A stretch of DNA of 64,000 nt from Mycobacterium spongiae (GCF_018278905.1 NZ_CP046600.1:4774001-4838000); one strand, 5' to 3'. Shown: positions 40,001-52,122, counted from the first letter of the stretch. A program made the numbers and translations. The notes: generated from the letters alone by a model not told the origin.

Positions 40001-43000
40001 GGCGGCACCCAGATGCGCCGTCATCGCACTGGACTGCTCCCACAACCCCCACCCCACCGACACCCCCGACAACCCCAAACCCCGCCGATACTGCGCCAAC
40101 CCATCCAAAAACGTGTTCGCCGCCGCATAACTGGCCTGCCCCGCACTGCCCACCACACCGGCCACCGAGGAAAACAACACAAACAACCCCACACCCATGC
40201 CCTGGGTCAACTCATGCAAATTCCAGGCCCCATCGACCTTGGCCCGCAACACCACATCCACCCGATCCGGCGTCAAATCGGTCAACAACCCATCATCGAG
40301 TGCCCCCGCAGCATGAATAACACCCGACAACGGAGCCTCGTCCGGGATCTGACCCAACACCGCCGCCACCGCATCCCGATCAGCAATATCAGCAGCCACC
40401 ACCTGCACCTGAGCACCCGCAGCACCCAGCTCAGCCACCAACTCCGCCGCCCCCGGCGCGGCCAACCCACGCCGACTCACCAACACCACACGCCCCACCC
40501 CATAAACCGCCACCACATAACGGGCCAACACCGCCCCCGCCATCCCCGTCCCACCCGTAATCAACACCGTGCCGGAAGCCCATGACGACCCCGGCGGGGT
40601 CAACACGACCTTGCCGATATGGCGGGCTTGGCTAACAAATCGATACGCCTCCGGGGCAGCACACATATCCCAAGTACGCACGGGAAGCGGCTGGAGAACA
40701 CCGCTATCAAATAGGCTGCTCAACTTCGCCAACATTTGTTGGATCCGTTCGAGGCCAAGCTGTAACAGATCGAACGCCTGGTACCACACCCCCGGATGCC
40801 GCTGAGCAATCTCCGCAGGATCGCGAATATCGGTTTTGCCGATTTCGATGAATCGGCCCCCATTGGTCAACAAGCGTAGGGAGGCGTCGACGAACTCGCC
40901 CGCCAAACAGTCGAGCACTACATCAACCCCGCGCCCGTGCGTGGCGGCCATAAACTTCTGCTCGAAGTCCAGGGTCCGTGAATCACCGATGTGATCCTCA
41001 TCAAGTCCCATGCCGTGCAACACGTGGTGCTTTGTGCTGCTTGCGGTGGCGAATACTTCTGCGCCCCAATAGCGGGCCAGGGCGATCGCGGCCATGCCCA
41101 CTCCGCCGGCACCGGCATGGATTAACACTGACTCGCTCGGTTGCAGCCGGCCAAGATCAGCCAGACCGTAGTAGGCGGTCAGGAACACCACCGGTGCAGC
41201 GCCAGCTTGCGTAACTGACCAGCCTTGCGGGATCGGAGCCAACATGCGATGGTCAGCAACCACCACGGGGCCGGCGCCTTCGATCAGTCCCATCACTTGG
41301 TCACCGATCGACACGCCCACCACCCCGGGCCCGACCTCGACAACTGTCCCCGCACCTTCAATACCGACCTGAGGTGTGGCACCCGGATACATTCCCAACG
41401 CGACCAGCACATCGCGGAAATTGACTCCGGCGGCCCGAATCGCTACCCGTACTTGTCCCTCGGCCAACGCAGCTCCGGCCTCCGGATAGGGCTGCAAAAC
41501 CAGGTCTTCAAGACGGCCCGACCCTGTGGCCGTTAACCGCCATAGGCCATTGGCGTGTTTGGGGGCGTCTAGTGGTGGTGTTTCGATTCGGGTGAGCCGT
41601 GCCGCACGGAGTGCACCGTCGCGGATCAGTAGTTGGGGCTCGCCGGCAGCTAGCACGGCGGCGATGTCGACGTCGCTGATGTCGGTGTCGGTATCAACGA
41701 TCACGATCTGGCCCGGATGCTCGGATTGAGCCGACCGCATCAACCCCCACACCGACGCCGCAGCCAGATCACTAACATCGTCCACCGCGCCCCGGGTGAT
41801 CACGACCAACACACCCGAGCACTCGGCAGCCAACCACCGCTGCACCACATCAAGACCCCGGTGCACCCGCTCATAGACCGCCTCGATCTGCCCGCCGCCC
41901 TCGGCGAGACCATCCCCACCGCCCTCAGCACGCCACACCACCGCCAACCGATCAGCCTGGCGCCCAACGACGTCCACCACATCACTGTCATCACCACCAC
42001 CGGTCGCGCCGGTCTCAGCGCGCTCGCAGAACTGCTCCCACGACCACACCCGCACACCCACACCACCACCGGGGCTGGAGGCCACCGGCTGCCACGCCAC
42101 CTCCAACACCTCACCGCCAACAGCACCACCCGCCGCGGCGGCGTGGACCTGCTCGACCGAGACCGCACGAAACGACAACGACTGCACCGATGCCACCAAC
42201 GCCCCCGCGGCATCAAACAACCGCACCGACATCTCATCGCTACCACGAATACCGATACACACCCGCGCCGCTGTTGCGCCGGTGGCCCACAACCGCACAC
42301 CCTGCCAGGCAAACGGCAACCGCAACCCCTCGCCGTCAGCGGCGAACCCCGCAGCAAGCCACCCATGCAACGCGGCATCAAGCAAAATCGGGTGTACCCC
42401 AAACCCATCCACAGTGCTGTCGGCCGCCTCGGGGATCGCGACCTCAGCGAAAACCTCATCACCACAACGCCACAACGCCACCAACCCGGCGAACTGCGGC
42501 CCGTACTCATAACCCAACTCGGCCAACCGCGGATACACCCCGGCGATATCAACAGCCTGCGCCCCCGCCGGCGGCCACTCGCCCAGGGCACCGACCGGCG
42601 CCTGGCCACCATCAACACCCACCACGCCACGGGCGTTGAGCACCCAATCGGCATCATCACGATCAACCCGCGAATACACCCCCACCTCGCGGGCACCGTC
42701 CTCGGCCGCGGTCCCCACCCGCACCCGCACGTCCACACCCGCCCCGTCGGGGATCACCAACGGAGCAACAATCACCAACTCCTCAATAACCTCGCACCCC
42801 ACGGCATCAGCGGCACGCAATACCACCTCCACCACACCGGCCCCGGCGAACATCACCGCACCCGATACCTGATGACCACCAAGCCATGGTTGATCATCCA
42901 GCGAGAGCCGACCCGTGAGCACCACCGAGCCCGACCCCGGATCCTCCACCACCGCCGACAACACCGCATGCCCAGCAGCGGTGAGCCCCGACGACGCCAA

Positions 43001-46000
43001 ATCACCCACTCGCTTCGGGGGCGCTAACCAAAACCTCGTGTGCTCAAAGGCATACGTCGGCAACCCCACCCGCTCAACCTCACACCCCGAAAACACCGCA
43101 GCCCAATCCACCTCAGCACCAGCAACATAGGCCTGAGCGACTGAACGCATAAACCGCTGCAGCCCCCCGTCATCACGCCCCAACGACGCAACAACGACCG
43201 CATCCCCACCGACGTCGCCACCGTCGGCCGCGAGCACATCCTCAATACCGGCCAACAAAATCGGATGCGGGCTAACCTCAATGAACGCATCACACCCACG
43301 CTCATGGGCGGCGCGCACCGCGGACTCAAACGCCACTGTTTCCCGCAGATTGCGATACCAGTAGTCCGCACCGAGTCCGGCGGTATCGACGAGATCCCCA
43401 CTCACCGAGGAGAAAAACTCCACAGAGGAAGAACGCGGCTCAATATCGGCCACAGCATCCGTGATCCGGTCGCGGATCTGAGCAACCTGGGATGAATGCG
43501 AAGCGTAGTCGACATCGATCCGAGAACACCGCACCCCGTCTCGGGCGCACCGCGCCATCAGCTGCTCGGCAGCATCGATAGCACCAGAGACCACCACGGC
43601 TTCGGGACCGTTAACCGCAGCAATGCCCAACGCATCCCCGAACTCCGCGATCAGTTCGCGCCCGCGCGCGATATCGCAGCCCAATGCCACCATCGCCCCG
43701 CAACCCGCCAAATCCAGTAACGCCCGGGAACGCAGCGCCACCACCTTGGCCCCATCACGAAGCGACAACGCCCCAGCGACACACGCCGCTGCGATCTCAC
43801 CCTGTGAATGCCCAACCACCGCATCAGCTACCACACCCATCGAAGCCCACAACCGAGCCAGCGACACCATGACCGCCCACAACACCGGTTGCACCACATC
43901 GACGCGATCGAACCCCGGACAATCCGGGCGCCCGGCGATCACATCCATCAGCGACCAGTCCACGAACTCTGCTAACGCGGCGCCACACGCATCGAGTTGC
44001 TCGGCGAACACCGCGGACTCGTCATACAGCTGGCGGCCCATACCCAACCACTGCGAACCCTGACCGGGAAACACGAAGACCGTCTTGGTCTCGCCCGCCA
44101 CCGCGGCCTGCCCACTGACCGAACCAACGCCAACACGGCCCGCAGCCACATCCGCTAGCCCCGCCAACAACTCCTCACGCGTCTGACCCAGCACCACACC
44201 GCGATAACCAAAGACCGACCGAGAAACCAACGACCACCCCACATCGGCCACACCAAGCTCCGGCCGAGTCCCTACGTACTCGGCTAACCGCCCAGCCTGA
44301 GCCGCCAAAGCCGGCGCCGACTTCGCCGACAACACCCACGGAACCACCCCACAACGCTGTAGCGGCGCCTGTGGTGACCCCTCATCCGCCGCCTCCGCAG
44401 CATCACTACTGGCGTCTACCCCTAACGAAGGCTCTTCGAGAATCACGTGCGCATTCGTGCCGGAAATACCGAACGACGACACGCCTGCCCGACGCGGCCG
44501 CCCCTGGGTCACCGGCCATGGCTGCGCTTCGGTTAGCAGCCGCACCGCACCCGCGGACCAATCCACATGCGAAGTCGGCGCATCCACATGCAGCGTCAGC
44601 GGCAATACCTCATGGCGCATTGCCTCGATCATCTTGATCACCCCGGCCACCCCCGCGGCGGCTTGGGTATGTCCCATATTCGATTTGATCGAGCCCAGCC
44701 ACAACGGCCGATCATGACCCCGGCCTTGCCCATACGTCGCCAATAACGCCTGCGCCTCAATGGGATCACCCAATGTGGTGCCCGTACCATGGGCCTCCAC
44801 CGCATCCACATCCGCGCCAGTGATGCCCGCATCAGCGAGCGCTGCAGTGATCACCTTCTGTTGCGCCGGACCGTTCGGAGCGGTTAATCCGTTGGAGGCC
44901 CCATCCTGATTGACCGCGCTGCCGCGAATCACCGCCAGTACGTGCCGACCATCCCGGCGCGCATCAGCAAGCCGCTGCAACATCAACACCCCGGCGCCTT
45001 CAGACCAGCCGGTACCGTTGGCCGTATCAGCAAAAGCTCGGCACCGTCCGTCGACGGACAGTCCGCGTTGGCGGCTAAACGTCACGAACGGCGTCAAACT
45101 GGTCAATACCGTTGACCCGCCGGCCAGTGCCACGTCGCACTCGCCGGCGCGCAATGACTGAGCTGCCAAGTGCAGCGCCACCAACGACGACGAACATGCC
45201 GTGTCCACCGTCACCGCCGGGCCCTCTAGTCCCAATGCATAGGCGATGCGCCCCGAGGCCACACTGACTGCCTGACCCGTGCTCGCATACCACTGAGCCT
45301 CTTCGGTGCCCCATCCGTACTCGTTGGCCATCACACCCATGAACACCCCGACGGCGCTGCCGCGCAGGGCAAGCGGGTCTACACCGGCAGCTTCTAAGGC
45401 CTCCCAGGAAACCTCCAACAACAACCGCTGCTGAGGATCCATCGCCAACGCCTCCCGCGGCGACACCCCAAAAAACCCCGCATCAAAACCCGCCGCATCA
45501 TCCAAAAACCCACCATGACGGTTATAAAACTTCCCCACCACATCAGGATCAGCATCAAACAACCCCCCCACATCCCAACCCCGATCACCCGGAAAATCAC
45601 CAATCACATCCCGACCACCCACCACCACATCCCACAAACCCTCCGCAGAACCCACCCCACCCGGATACCGACACCCCATCCCCACCACCGCCACCGGCTC
45701 ATCCACACCAACCCCCACCACCCGACCCACCACCGGAGCAGCCACCGAACCCCGCCCCCGCACCTGATCCACCAAAAACCCCGCCAACACCACCGGCGTC
45801 GGATAATCAAACACCGCCGTTGCCGACAGCGCCACCCCAGTGGCAGCCTTGAGCCGGTTACGCAACTCAACACCACTGAGCGAATCAAAACCCAAGTCCC
45901 GAAACGCTTGAGCACTATCCACATCCGCGGCCCCGCCACAACCCAACACCCCCGCGGCATGCGAACACACCAACTCCAGAACCTCACCACGACACTGCTC

Positions 46001-49000
46001 AGCAGACATCCCCGCCAACCGCGTCGCCAACACCGACGACGACCCCGCGCCATCAGCACCGGCAGCCACGCCACGACGCGCAGCAGCAGACACCAACTGC
46101 CCCAACAACACCGGTAACACACCCGAACGAGCCAACGACCCCAACACCGCCGTGTCCATCCGCGCAGCCACCACCGCGGGCCGATCCAAGGCCACCGCCC
46201 GGTCAAACAACTCCACCGCCACCTGGCTGCTCATCGCGGCCACCCCAGACCGGCCCATCCGCGCCACATCGGCGGCACCCAGATGCGCCGTCATCGCACT
46301 GGACTGCTCCCACAACCCCCACCCCACCGACACCCCCGACAACCCCAAACCCCGCCGATACTGCGCCAACCCATCCAAAAACGTGTTCGCCGCCGCATAA
46401 CTGGCCTGCCCCGCACTGCCCACCACACCGGCCACCGAGGAAAACAACACAAACAACCCCACACCCATGCCCTGGGTCAACTCATGCAAATTCCAGGCCC
46501 CATCGACCTTGGCCCGCAACACCACATCCACCCGATCCGGCGTCAAATCGGTCAACAACCCATCATCGAGTGCCCCCGCAGCATGAATAACACCCGACAA
46601 CGGAGCCTCGTCCGGGATCTGACCCAACACCGCCGCCACCGCATCCCGATCAGCAATATCAGCAGCCACCACCTGCACCTGAGCACCCGCAGCACCCAGC
46701 TCAGCCACCAACTCCGCCGCCCCCGGCGCGGCCAACCCACGCCGACTCACCAACACCACCCGACCCACCCCATAAACCGCCACCACATAACGGGCCAACA
46801 CCGCCCCCGCCATCCCCGTCCCACCCGTAATCAACACCGTGCCCGCAGGATCGACACGACGATCACCGTCGGTGTGTGGGGGGACATCCAACGGTGGTGT
46901 TTCGATTCGGGTGAGCCGTGCGGCGCGGAGTGCACCGTCGCGGATCAGTAGTTGGGGCTCGCCGGCAGCTAGCACGGCGGCGATGTCGACGTCGCTGATG
47001 TCGGTGTCGGTATCAACGATCACGATCTGGCCCGGATGCTCGGATTGAGCCGACCGCATCAACCCCCACACCGACGCCGCAGCCAGATCACTAACATCGT
47101 CCACCGCGCCCCGGGTGATCACGACCAACACACCCGAGCACTCGGCAGCCAACCACCGCTGCACCACATCAAGACCCCGGTGCACCCGCTCATAGACCGC
47201 CTCGATCTGCCCGCCGCCCTCGGCGAGACCATCCCCACCGCCCTCAGCACGCCACACCACCGCCAACCGATCAGCCTGGCGCCCAACGACGTCCACCACA
47301 TCACTGTCATCACCACCACCGGTCGCGCCGGTCTCAGCGCGCTCGCAGAACTGCTCCCACGACCACACCCGCACACCCACACCACCACCGGGGCTGGAGG
47401 CCACCGGCTGCCACGCCACCTCCAACACCTCACCGCCAACAGCACCACCCGCCGCGGCGGCGTGGACCTGCTCGACCGAGACCGCACGAAACGACAACGA
47501 CTGCACCGATGCCACCAACGCCCCCGCGGCATCAAACAACCGCACCGACATCTCATCGCTACCACGAATACCGATACACACCCGCGCCGCTGTTGCGCCG
47601 GTGGCCCACAACCGCACACCCTGCCAGGCAAACGGCAACCGCAACCCCTCGCCGTCAGCGGCGAACCCCGCAGCAAGCCACCCATGCAACGCGGCATCAA
47701 GCAAAATCGGGTGTACCCCAAACCCATCCACAGTGCTGTCGGCCGCCTCGGGGATCGCGACCTCAGCGAAAACCTCATCACCACAACGCCACAACGCCAC
47801 CAACCCGGCGAACTGCGGCCCGTACTCATAACCCAACTCGGCCAACCGCGGATACACCCCGGCGATATCAACAGCCTGCGCCCCCGCCGGCGGCCACTCG
47901 CCCAGGGCACCGACCGGCGCCTGGCCACCATCAACACCCACCACGCCACGGGCGTTGAGCACCCAATCGGCATCATCACGATCAACCCGCGAATACACCC
48001 CCACCTCGCGGGCACCGTCCTCGGCCGCGGTCCCCACCCGCACCCGCACGTCCACACCCGCCCCGTCGGGGATCACCAACGGAGCAACAATCACCAACTC
48101 CTCAATAACCTCGCACCCCACGGCATCAGCGGCACGCAATACCACCTCCACCACACCGGCCCCGGCGAACATCACCGCACCCGATACCTGATGACCACCA
48201 AGCCATGGTTGATCATCCAGCGAGAGCCGACCCGTGAGCACCACCGAGCCCGACCCCGGATCCTCCACCACCGCCGACAACACCGCATGCCCAGCAGCGG
48301 TGAGCCCCGACGACGCCAAATCACCCACTCGCTTCGGGGGCGCTAACCAAAACCTCGTGTGCTCAAAGGCATACGTCGGCAACCCCACCCGCTCAACCTC
48401 ACACCCCGAAAACACCGCAGCCCAATCCACCTCAGCACCGGCGGTAAACAACGCCCCGACAGCGCTCAACACCGCCACCGGCTCGGAAACGTTTTTCGCC
48501 AATACCGACACCGCCACCACATCGCCAGCGTCGGCATCACCGCCGGTAGCGGCCTGGCGTTCCACGCAGTGTTGGATCGATGCGGACAATCCGCTAGCGG
48601 GTCCTAGCTCAATAAACCGCCGCGCCCCCAACTTATGCGCGCACGCCACACCGTCGGCAAAGCGCACCGGCGAACGCACGTGGTCCACCCAATATGTGGC
48701 GGAACCAAAACCCTCATCGGCCAACCGACCGGTCACGTTCGACACCAACGGAACCTGCGGCGCAGACACCACGCACTCGGCGGCAACCCTGCCGAACTCT
48801 TCGAACATCGGCGCCATCAACTGCGAATGGAACCCATGCGAGACCGCCAACCGATGGGTGCGATAGCCGCGTTGGCTCGCTTGCTGGACGACAGCATCCA
48901 CCCCGTCAACGGCCCCAGAAACCACCACCGAATCCGGCGCATTGATCGCGGCAATATCGACCCCATCGACCAGCAAACAAGCCACTTCAGTCTCGCTCGC

Positions 49001-51061
49001 ACCCACCGCCGCCATCGCCCCACCGGCAGGCAACTCAGCCATTAACCGCCCACGCGCGACCACCAAGCGCGCGGCATCCGGCAGGGAAAGCACCCCAGCT
49101 ACATGCGCCGCCGCCAGCTCCCCGACCGAATGTCCCATCACCACGTCAGGTCGCACCCGCCAATGACGCATCAATCCATAGGAGGCAACGCCAATCGCAA
49201 AGAGCGCAGGCTGAGCAAACTCAGTGCTAGTCAGCAAGGCTTCGTCATCGCCCCAGAGCACCGGGAGCAACGGCCGACGCATATGCCGATCCAGCTCGGC
49301 GATCACCGCATCGAGTTGGTCGGCGAACACCGCGGACTCGTCATACAACTGGCGGCCCATACCCAACCACTGCGAACCCTGACCAGGAAACACAAACACC
49401 GTCTTGGTCTCGCCCGCCACCGCGGCCTGCCCACTGCCCGAACCAACGCCAACACGACCCGCAGCCACATCCGCTAGCCCCGCCAACAACTCCTCTCGCG
49501 TTTGACCCACCACCACGCTGCGATAACCGAACACCGGCCGAGAAGCCAACGACCACCCCACGTCAGCCGCACCAAGCTCCCGCCGAGCCGCCACGTACTC
49601 GGCTAACCGCCCAGCCTGAGCCGCCAAAGCCGGCGACGACTTCGCCGACAACACCCACGGAATCACCCCAGGGCGCTCGGCATCGCCAGCGGGAGTGTTG
49701 CGTCTCTCTGCGGGCGGTATTTTCGTCGGTGGAGCATCGGAAAGGACTATGTGGCAGTTTGTTCCGCCCATTCCGAAGGAGGAAACTCCGGCTAGGCGTT
49801 TTCCTGCGGCCGCCGGCCACGGTGTCAACGAGTCGGATACCACGAATTGGGTATCTGAGGGTTCGTCCGCGATATCGGGGTTGAGATGCTGGTAGTTCAG
49901 GCTTTTCGGGACGAGGCCGTTTTCGACGGCAAGAATGGTTTTCACCAGTCCGGCGATGCCCGCGGCGGCGCCGAGATGACCGATGTTTGTCTTGATCGAG
50001 CCGACGAGGAGCCGATCGTGAGCTGGTCGGCCATGGAACACGTCATTGAGCGCGGCAGCTTCGATGGGATCACCCACGGGGGTGCCGGTGCCATGTAGTT
50101 CGAGGTACTGGACGTGGTCAGGGGCGACGTCGGCTGAGCGGTGGGCGCGGCGGATGACATCGGTCTGTCCGTCAGTGGAGGGAGCGGTCAACGTCGCGCC
50201 GCTGGTACCGAGGTGGTTGACCGCGCTGCCGCGGATGACGGCGCGGATCCGGTCGCCGTCGGCGACGGCATCGGCCAGTGGTTTGAGCAAGACCATGCCG
50301 CCGCCTTCGCCGCGGGCATAGCCATCGGCGCGGGAATCGAACGCATAGCTTCGTCCCGACCGTGACAGGCCCCCGAAGCCTTGCTCCAGCAAGGCCGTCT
50401 CGTTGGCCACATTCAGGTGAATCCCCCCGGCTACCGCGAGCTGTGATTCACCTGTTTCGATGCTCTCCAGCGCAAGGTGCACCGCCACCAACGAGGAAGA
50501 CTGGCCGGAGTCGATCGTGTAGCTCGGGCCGCGAAAATCCATGAACCGAGACACGCGGTTGGCAATTATTGATCGAGCTACTCCCGTGAATGAATGATGG
50601 TCGAGAAGATTGTCTCGGTCACGCTGAAGGAGTAATCCATAGCCGTCGTTCATGGCGCCGATGAAGACGCCAACACGACGCTCACTAACGTGATCTGGAA
50701 TTATGTAGGCATCTTCAAATAGCTCCCAGGCGAGTTCCAAGGCCAGCCGCTGCCGTGGGTCCATAAGTTTGGCTTCGCGGGGGGAGATGTTGAAAAAAGA
50801 AGTATCAAAGCCAGAAATGTCGTCCAGATACCCGGCATCGTCGTGGGCTTGGCTGTCGTCGGCCGCACTCTGGTGACGTAACGGCTGGTGGTTGCCGGGT
50901 AATCGGCTGGGAGGCATGGGGCCGACAGCATCGACGCCGTCGCATAAAAGGGTCCACAATCCGGCGGGCCCGGCCGCTCTGGGGAAGCGGCAAGACATTC
51001 CCACGACAGCCACATCGGGCATAGGCATCGACGCCTTTCGAACGGGTTGGGTGGTTCGCAA
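34001..51061 (-). CDS. Modular type I PKS A: KSQ loading module, module 1 (with ER), module 2
   Basis: A 5686-residue protein counted from the TTG at 51061; the ATG at 51028, preceded by AAAGG, is a likelier start. Loading module: KSQ (Gln187 in DSGQSSS), AT (Ser645; HGFH from 742, malonyl type), DH (His957, Asp1122), KR (Tyr1555), ACP (Ser1727). Module 1: KS (Cys1956), AT (Ser2419; YASH from 2519, methylmalonyl type), DH (His2730, Asp2895), ER (about 3170-3495), KR (Tyr3645), ACP (Ser3817). Module 2: KS (Cys4047), AT (Ser4503; HAFH from 4601), DH (His4808, Asp4986), KR (Tyr5420), ACP (Ser5583). The tail ending [20 protein letters not shown] is a C-terminal docking domain. It starts the polyketide and makes the saturated, methyl-branched tail plus the first double bond. 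Confidence 0.95.
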   Translation of the reverse strand: MRTTQPVRKASMPMPDVAVVGMSCRFPRAAGPAGLWTLLCDGVDAVGPMPPSRLPGNHQPLRHQSAADDSQAHDDAGYLDDISGFDTSFFNISPREAKLMDPRQRLALELAWELFEDAYIIPDHVSERRVGVFIGAMNDGYGLLLQRDRDNLLDHHSFTGVARSIIANRVSRFMDFRGPSYTIDSGQSSSLVAVHLALESIETGESQLAVAGGIHLNVANETALLEQGFGGLSRSGRSYAFDSRADGYARGEGGGMVLLKPLADAVADGDRIRAVIRGSAVNHLGTSGATLTAPSTDGQTDVIRRAHRSADVAPDHVQYLELHGTGTPVGDPIEAAALNDVFHGRPAHDRLLVGSIKTNIGHLGAAAGIAGLVKTILAVENGLVPKSLNYQHLNPDIADEPSDTQFVVSDSLTPWPAAAGKRLAGVSSFGMGGTNCHIVLSDAPPTKIPPAERRNTPAGDAERPGVIPWVLSAKSSPALAAQAGRLAEYVAARRELGAADVGWSLASRPVFGYRSVVVGQTREELLAGLADVAAGRVGVGSGSGQAAVAGETKTVFVFPGQGSQWLGMGRQLYDESAVFADQLDAVIAELDRHMRRPLLPVLWGDDEALLTSTEFAQPALFAIGVASYGLMRHWRVRPDVVMGHSVGELAAAHVAGVLSLPDAARLVVARGRLMAELPAGGAMAAVGASETEVACLLVDGVDIAAINAPDSVVVSGAVDGVDAVVQQASQRGYRTHRLAVSHGFHSQLMAPMFEEFGRVAAECVVSAPQVPLVSNVTGRLADEGFGSATYWVDHVRSPVRFADGVACAHKLGARRFIELGPASGLSASIQHCVERQAATGGDADAGDVVAVSVLAKNVSEPVAVLSAVGALFTAGAEVDWAAVFSGCEVERVGLPTYAFEHTRFWLAPPKRVGDLASSGLTAAGHAVLSAVVEDPGSGSVVLTGRLSLDDQPWLGGHQVSGAVMFAGAGVVEVVLRAADAVGCEVIEELVIVAPLVIPDGAGVDVRVRVGTAAEDGAREVGVYSRVDRDDADWVLNARGVVGVDGGQAPVGALGEWPPAGAQAVDIAGVYPRLAELGYEYGPQFAGLVALWRCGDEVFAEVAIPEAADSTVDGFGVHPILLDAALHGWLAAGFAADGEGLRLPFAWQGVRLWATGATAARVCIGIRGSDEMSVRLFDAAGALVASVQSLSFRAVSVEQVHAAAAGGAVGGEVLEVAWQPVASSPGGGVGVRVWSWEQFCERAETGATGGGDDSDVVDVVGRQADRLAVVWRAEGGGDGLAEGGGQIEAVYERVHRGLDVVQRWLAAECSGVLVVITRGAVDDVSDLAAASVWGLMRSAQSEHPGQIVIVDTDTDISDVDIAAVLAAGEPQLLIRDGALRAARLTRIETPPLDVPPHTDGDRRVDPAGTVLITGGTGMAGAVLARYVVAVYGVGRVVLVSRRGLAAPGAAELVAELGAAGAQVQVVAADIADRDAVAAVLGQIPDEAPLSGVIHAAGALDDGLLTDLTPDRVDVVLRAKVDGAWNLHELTQGMGVGLFVLFSSVAGVVGSAGQASYAAANTFLDGLAQYRRGLGLSGVSVGWGLWEQSSAMTAHLGAADVARMGRSGVAAMSSQVAVELFDRAVALDRPAVVAARMDTAVLGSLARSGVLPVLLGQLVSAAARRGVAAGADGAGSSSVLATRLAGMSAEQCRGEVLELVCSHAAGVLGCGGAADVDSAQAFRDLGFDSLSGVELRNRLKAATGVALSATAVFDYPTPVVLAGFLVDQVRGRGSVAAPVVGRVVGVGVDEPVAVVGMGCRYPGGVGSAEGLWDVVVGGRDVIGDFPGDRGWDVGGLFDADPDVVGKFYNRHGGFLDDAAGFDAGFFGVSPREALAMDPQQRLLLEVSWEALEAAGVDPLALRGSAVGVFMGVMANEYGWGTEEAQWYASTGQAVSVASGRIAYALGLEGPAVTVDTACSSSLVALHLAAQSLRAGECDVALAGGSTVLTSLTPFVTFSRQRGLSVDGRCRAFADTANGTGWSEGAGVLMLQRLADARRDGRHVLAVIRGSAVNQDGASNGLTAPNGPAQQKVITAALADAGITGADVDAVEAHGTGTTLGDPIEAQALLATYGQGRGHDRPLWLGSIKSNMGHTQAAAGVAGVIKMIEAMRHEVLPLTLHVDAPTSHVDWSAGAVRLLTEAQPWPVTQGRPRRAGVSSFGISGTNAHVILEEPSLGVDASSDAAEAADEGSPQAPLQRCGVVPWVLSAKSAPALAAQAGRLAEYVGTRPELGVADVGWSLVSRSVFGYRGVVLGQTREELLAGLADVAAGRVGVGSVSGQAAVAGETKTVFVFPGQGSQWLGMGRQLYDESAVFAEQLDACGAALAEFVDWSLMDVIAGRPDCPGFDRVDVVQPVLWAVMVSLARLWASMGVVADAVVGHSQGEIAAACVAGALSLRDGAKVVALRSRALLDLAGCGAMVALGCDIARGRELIAEFGDALGIAAVNGPEAVVVSGAIDAAEQLMARCARDGVRCSRIDVDYASHSSQVAQIRDRITDAVADIEPRSSSVEFFSSVSGDLVDTAGLGADYWYRNLRETVAFESAVRAAHERGCDAFIEVSPHPILLAGIEDVLAADGGDVGGDAVVVASLGRDDGGLQRFMRSVAQAYVAGAEVDWAAVFSGCEVERVGLPTYAFEHTRFWLAPPKRVGDLASSGLTAAGHAVLSAVVEDPGSGSVVLTGRLSLDDQPWLGGHQVSGAVMFAGAGVVEVVLRAADAVGCEVIEELVIVAPLVIPDGAGVDVRVRVGTAAEDGAREVGVYSRVDRDDADWVLNARGVVGVDGGQAPVGALGEWPPAGAQAVDIAGVYPRLAELGYEYGPQFAGLVALWRCGDEVFAEVAIPEAADSTVDGFGVHPILLDAALHGWLAAGFAADGEGLRLPFAWQGVRLWATGATAARVCIGIRGSDEMSVRLFDAAGALVASVQSLSFRAVSVEQVHAAAAGGAVGGEVLEVAWQPVASSPGGGVGVRVWSWEQFCERAETGATGGGDDSDVVDVVGRQADRLAVVWRAEGGGDGLAEGGGQIEAVYERVHRGLDVVQRWLAAECSGVLVVITRGAVDDVSDLAAASVWGLMRSAQSEHPGQIVIVDTDTDISDVDIAAVLAAGEPQLLIRDGALRAARLTRIETPPLDAPKHANGLWRLTATGSGRLEDLVLQPYPEAGAALAEGQVRVAIRAAGVNFRDVLVALGMYPGATPQVGIEGAGTVVEVGPGVVGVSIGDQVMGLIEGAGPVVVADHRMLAPIPQGWSVTQAGAAPVVFLTAYYGLADLGRLQPSESVLIHAGAGGVGMAAIALARYWGAEVFATASSTKHHVLHGMGLDEDHIGDSRTLDFEQKFMAATHGRGVDVVLDCLAGEFVDASLRLLTNGGRFIEIGKTDIRDPAEIAQRHPGVWYQAFDLLQLGLERIQQMLAKLSSLFDSGVLQPLPVRTWDMCAAPEAYRFVSQARHIGKVVLTPPGSSWASGTVLITGGTGMAGAVLARYVVAVYGVGRVVLVSRRGLAAPGAAELVAELGAAGAQVQVVAADIADRDAVAAVLGQIPDEAPLSGVIHAAGALDDGLLTDLTPDRVDVVLRAKVDGAWNLHELTQGMGVGLFVLFSSVAGVVGSAGQASYAAANTFLDGLAQYRRGLGLSGVSVGWGLWEQSSAMTAHLGAADVARMGRSGVAAMSSQVAVELFDRAVALDRPAVVAARMDTAVLGSLARSGVLPVLLGQLVSAAARRGVAAGADGAGSSSVLATRLAGMSAEQCRGEVLELVCSHAAGVLGCGGAADVDSAQAFRDLGFDSLSGVELRNRLKAATGVALSATAVFDYPTPVVLAGFLVDQVRGRGSVAAPVAGRVVGVGVDEPVAVVGMGCRYPGGVGSAEGLWDVVVGGRDVIGDFPGDRGWDVGGLFDADPDVVGKFYNRHGGFLDDAAGFDAGFFGVSPREALAMDPQQRLLLEIAWETFESAGIDPESLRGSDTGVFAGVMGSQYGFGGGAAVEGYVVTGGAGSVASGRIAYVFGLEGPAVSVDTACSSSLVALHQACQSLRVGECSLALAGGVTVMATPVTFVEFSRQRGLSVDGRCKAFAAGADGTGFSEGVGLVLLERLSDARRCGHEVLGVIGGSAVNQDGASNGLTAPNGPSQERVIRSALACAGVSGVDVDVVEAHGTGTTLGDPIEAQAILATYGQGREWDRPLWLGSVKSNMGHTQAAAGVAGVIKMIEALRHEVLPVTLHVDAPSPHVDWSVGAVRLLTEAQPWPRVEGRVRRAGVSSFGISGTNAHVIVEEAPAVPADSDGGLDGVGVGVGEVVWVVSAKSEAALGAQAARLARYVGARPELGVADVGWSLATGRAGLGYRGAVVGDTREELLAGLAALAGGGCGGGVVTGRVVEGKTAFVFAGQGSQRVGMGSELYRSYGVFAEALDAVCAEFDGHLDRSLKEVLFASEGSADAGLIDQSAFTQPALFAVEVALYRLLQSWGIVADYLIGHSLGELVAAYVAGVLSLSDACVLVAARGRLMGGLAGGGAMVAVAAGEDEVRASLGSFGGRLSVAALNSPVSTVVSGDEDAIEEWLRQWQDRKTTRLTVSHAFHSARMDPMLAEFGAIAEKLTFHAARIPMVSNVTGGLATAAELGSAQYWVRHVREAVRFVDGVGALADVGVSRFVEIGPTGPLSAMVRDCLGDAPALCVSVLRGNRSETQAVTQCVAEAFVAGVGVDWSSVFGSWGPRRVGLPSYAFEHQRFWLDSSRGGVGDLGSVGLAGVGHPWLGVGVCLGGERGWLFSGRVGLDTHPWLADHAVLGVVLLPGTGFVEMVLAAGARAGLDCVDELVLEAPLVLSEGVGVALQVLVGGVDDAGCCRVDVYSRPETASGGGGEQGSWVRHGTGVLSAGGAAAGAAAAGGGGLLGGQWPPVGAQVVDVDVLYEGLAEAGFEYGPAFQGVRGVWRRGEQTFVEVALSGDGGDEGAGFGVHPALFDAVLHPGAALMMQGLAEGQVGLPFAWRGVWLGSGGVSVLRVVLEGSGSGGLRIVGVDESGAAVLGVESLDVRPVDAAGLARVGGESVESLHAVGWVAVDAAQPVSSVVVVGGGPVDLVGVLGGQVAWYPDVAGLVEAVGGGGSVPQVVVMAAPVAGAGEVAGCVREGVYGTLELVQAWLAEPALVASRLVLVTRGGVGVGEGQTPDLVVAAVDGLVRSAVGEHPGRFGLVDLDDDGGDGGVGLRAALGVVDEPRVAVRGGVVLAPRLTRVSTQLPQSGVGSVFDPQDTVLITGGTGVLGMALARHLVVEYGCGHVVLVSRRGAAAVGVDQLRGELAEHGCRVEIVAADIADRDQLGAVVGAIRAQHRLGAVVHAAGVLADGVIESMDREQVEQVLGVKVDAAWALHELTADMGLSAFVLFSSAAGIFGSAGQANYAAANAFLDGLAQYRRGLGLSGVSLAWGLWEQASAMTGQLGQVDQARIERMGLRAMTTGQGLGLFDLACGRAESVLVPAVFDHAVLRAQARAGTLPVLLGGLVRTPVKRGRVATLAQRLAQTPETEWDDVVLAEVRTQVAAVLNHPSPLDIDPNTAFTEIGLDSLSAVELRNHLTEATGLPLPTTTVFDHPNPTELATYLHTHLSKTPIDGRDQNGDRNSHPIMRIRQNGGLTTATTGLANGKTLGDLEEMSLEDLVNVALDEFDDA
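34202..39430 (-). other. PKS A module 2: KS-AT(malonyl)-DH-KR-ACP
   Basis: The KS has DTACSSS, AT has GHSLG and HAFH, DH has [10 protein letters not shown] and DAVLH (complete), and KR has LAD in place of LDD with intact Ser-Tyr-Asn. Predicted outcome: an unbranched trans double bond. Confidence 0.88.
39431..45700 (-). other. PKS A module 1: KS-AT(methylmalonyl)-DH-ER-KR-ACP
   Basis: The only module with an enoylreductase, so the only fully reducing step. The AT has GHSQG and YASH. DH, KR and ACP are near-copies of the loading-module domains, including the DH Pro-to-Ala change. The first ~115 KS residues are identical to other modules, then diverge sharply at about 45,415. Confidence 0.88.
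39524..48439 (-). repeat. Duplicated DH and KR-ACP blocks of the loading module and module 1
   Basis: The loading-module stretch about 45,794-48,439 recurs in module 1 as two pieces, about 39,524-40,571 (KR-ACP) and about 41,571-43,120 (DH and KR N-part), separated by the ER. The copies look nearly identical at DNA level but are clearly different from the DH/KR blocks of modules 2-6. Confidence 0.88.
40575..41555 (-). other. Enoylreductase domain of module 1
   Basis: A medium-chain reductase fold with [15 protein letters not shown] at the substrate side and [11 protein letters not shown] as NADPH-binding loop. It reduces the enoyl intermediate to a saturated unit. The Tyr in ALGMYPG is at the position that, in characterised PKS ERs, correlates with S configuration of the 2-methyl group (family knowledge). 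It sits between DH and KR blocks otherwise continuous in the loading module, as if inserted. Confidence 0.85.
45701..51061 (-). other. PKS A loading module: KSQ-AT(malonyl)-DH-KR-ACP
   Basis: The KS active-site Cys is Gln (codon at 50501-50503), the signature of decarboxylating KSQ loading domains. The AT has GHSVG and HGFH, predicting malonyl, so the starter would be acetyl. DH and KR domains follow although an acetyl starter offers them no substrate. The DH has [10 protein letters not shown], where active DHs have Pro in place of the final Ala. The KR has LDD (B-type) and an intact Ser-Tyr-Asn set. Confidence 0.85.
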
Positions 51062-51160
51062 GGTAATACATTGAGCGTCAATTATTCATCCGCTGAGGGA
51101 GCCGACCCCCGGTATTGCTCCACCAAAATCGAGAGACTTTACTTCGACCGGGACGTCCGG
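51062..51160 (-). promoter_or_regulatory. Presumed promoter region of the PKS operon
   Basis: This is the leader immediately upstream of PKS A on the minus strand, between the start codon and the 10-bp repeat array. With A, B and C only 9 and 47 bases apart, one promoter here probably drives all three. I cannot point to a convincing -10/-35 pair. Confidence 0.4.
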
Positions 51161-51965
51161 GCTTGTTATGTCCTTTTATGTCCTTATAGGTCCTTATATG
51201 ACATATGTCCTTATATGGCCGCATCGGTCGTTTTTGGCCATATGTCCTTTTATGTCCTATAGGGCTTTTTAGGCCATATGTCGCTTGTGTCCCAACAGTG
51301 TCCGTGGCACCGGCGAGGGCGACGTCGACGCGCGGCTGTCCGCCGCGGATGCACTGGGGCTGCGATTCCCGGGTCCAGCCGTGGTGGCCCCCGGCGGCGG
51401 CACTGTTTGAACGGGCCGAGCCGTGGGCGCACGGGTGCGACAAGCTTTGGCGAGGAACCGCAATCCGGCCGATTCGGGATCACGATCGGCAGCCAGCCGT
51501 CACCGGCTCGACGGGGCGAACGAGGTTGACCGCATTAGGTCTGGTCGTGACATTCCCGAGGCGCCTGTACGTGCGATCACCGAATGGTCGCGCAAGTCGC
51601 GTGCGGCGATGTGCAGTGCGTTCGCCGAGATTGACTACACGCCGCTGGTCGAGAACGGCCCTATGCCCGCGATGGTGAGCCTGACCGACCCCGGCGACTG
51701 GGGATGTGTAGCGCTGACGGGGCCAGCGTGAAGCGGCCCATGGTGCTGTGGCGCACACGCTTTCAACGTGAATGGGGCGAATCTACACGGGACATTCGAA
51801 GCTGGGTTTCGTCGCCGCGGGGCGCCGCACATCCACCTATGGATGACTCCGCGGCACGCCCTCGGACGACTAGGCCGGGCATTCCGGGAATGGTTCTCAG
51901 AAGTTTGGGTCGACATCCTCGCCCATCGCTGCCCCGAGCATGCCGACGGCCGTGCCGGCAAGCAA
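51160..51965 (+). pseudogene. Frameshifted copy of the HUH replication initiator
   Basis: This stretch is homologous base by base to about 53,990-54,740 of the intact initiator gene. The reading frame CPNSVRGTGEGDV (from about 51,289) breaks near 51,385-51,410, where one extra C relative to the intact copy gives a premature TGA. Further frame changes and a TGA at 51,729 follow, and homology fades after about 51,960. Recognisable fragments in shifting frames are VRAITEWSRKSRAAM, TPLVENGPMPAMVSLTDPGDW and APHIHLWM. The last keeps the full His-x-His metal motif. The C-terminal third, with the tyrosine motif, is missing. It is a dead paralogue, presumably a relic of a related replicon. Confidence 0.82.
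51167..51290. repeat. Tandem/dispersed 10-bp repeat array (TATGTCCTTA-type)
   Basis: Head-to-tail copies of TATGTCCTTA with small variations start at 51,167, 51,177, 51,187 (TAGGTCCTTA) and 51,204, with further copies at 51,241 and 51,251. GGCCATATGTC occurs twice, at 51,236 and 51,272. The spacing of one helical turn resembles plasmid iterons. The array lies just before the initiator pseudogene and 100 bases upstream of PKS A, so it could be an old replication origin or a PKS operator. Confidence 0.7.
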
Positions 51966-52122
51966 GTGCCGTGCACGCTACCTCAGCACCCCGTAGCACG
52001 ATTGACGCCCTGGCGACTGGCGTCGGAAGTCCTCGGCCCGAAACCATCGCCCAAGCCCGACTCCTACCGAGAAAAGCCGTAGAACTCCAGACAACCCTCA
52101 ACGTCCTAGCGACCAAGGTTCG

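Noticed and set aside
11265..51061. Identity as the mycolactone synthase
   Set aside because: The module number (6 plus loading), the three-gene split and the terminal SDR do not fit the much larger mlsA/mlsB genes; only the style of near-identical modules is shared.
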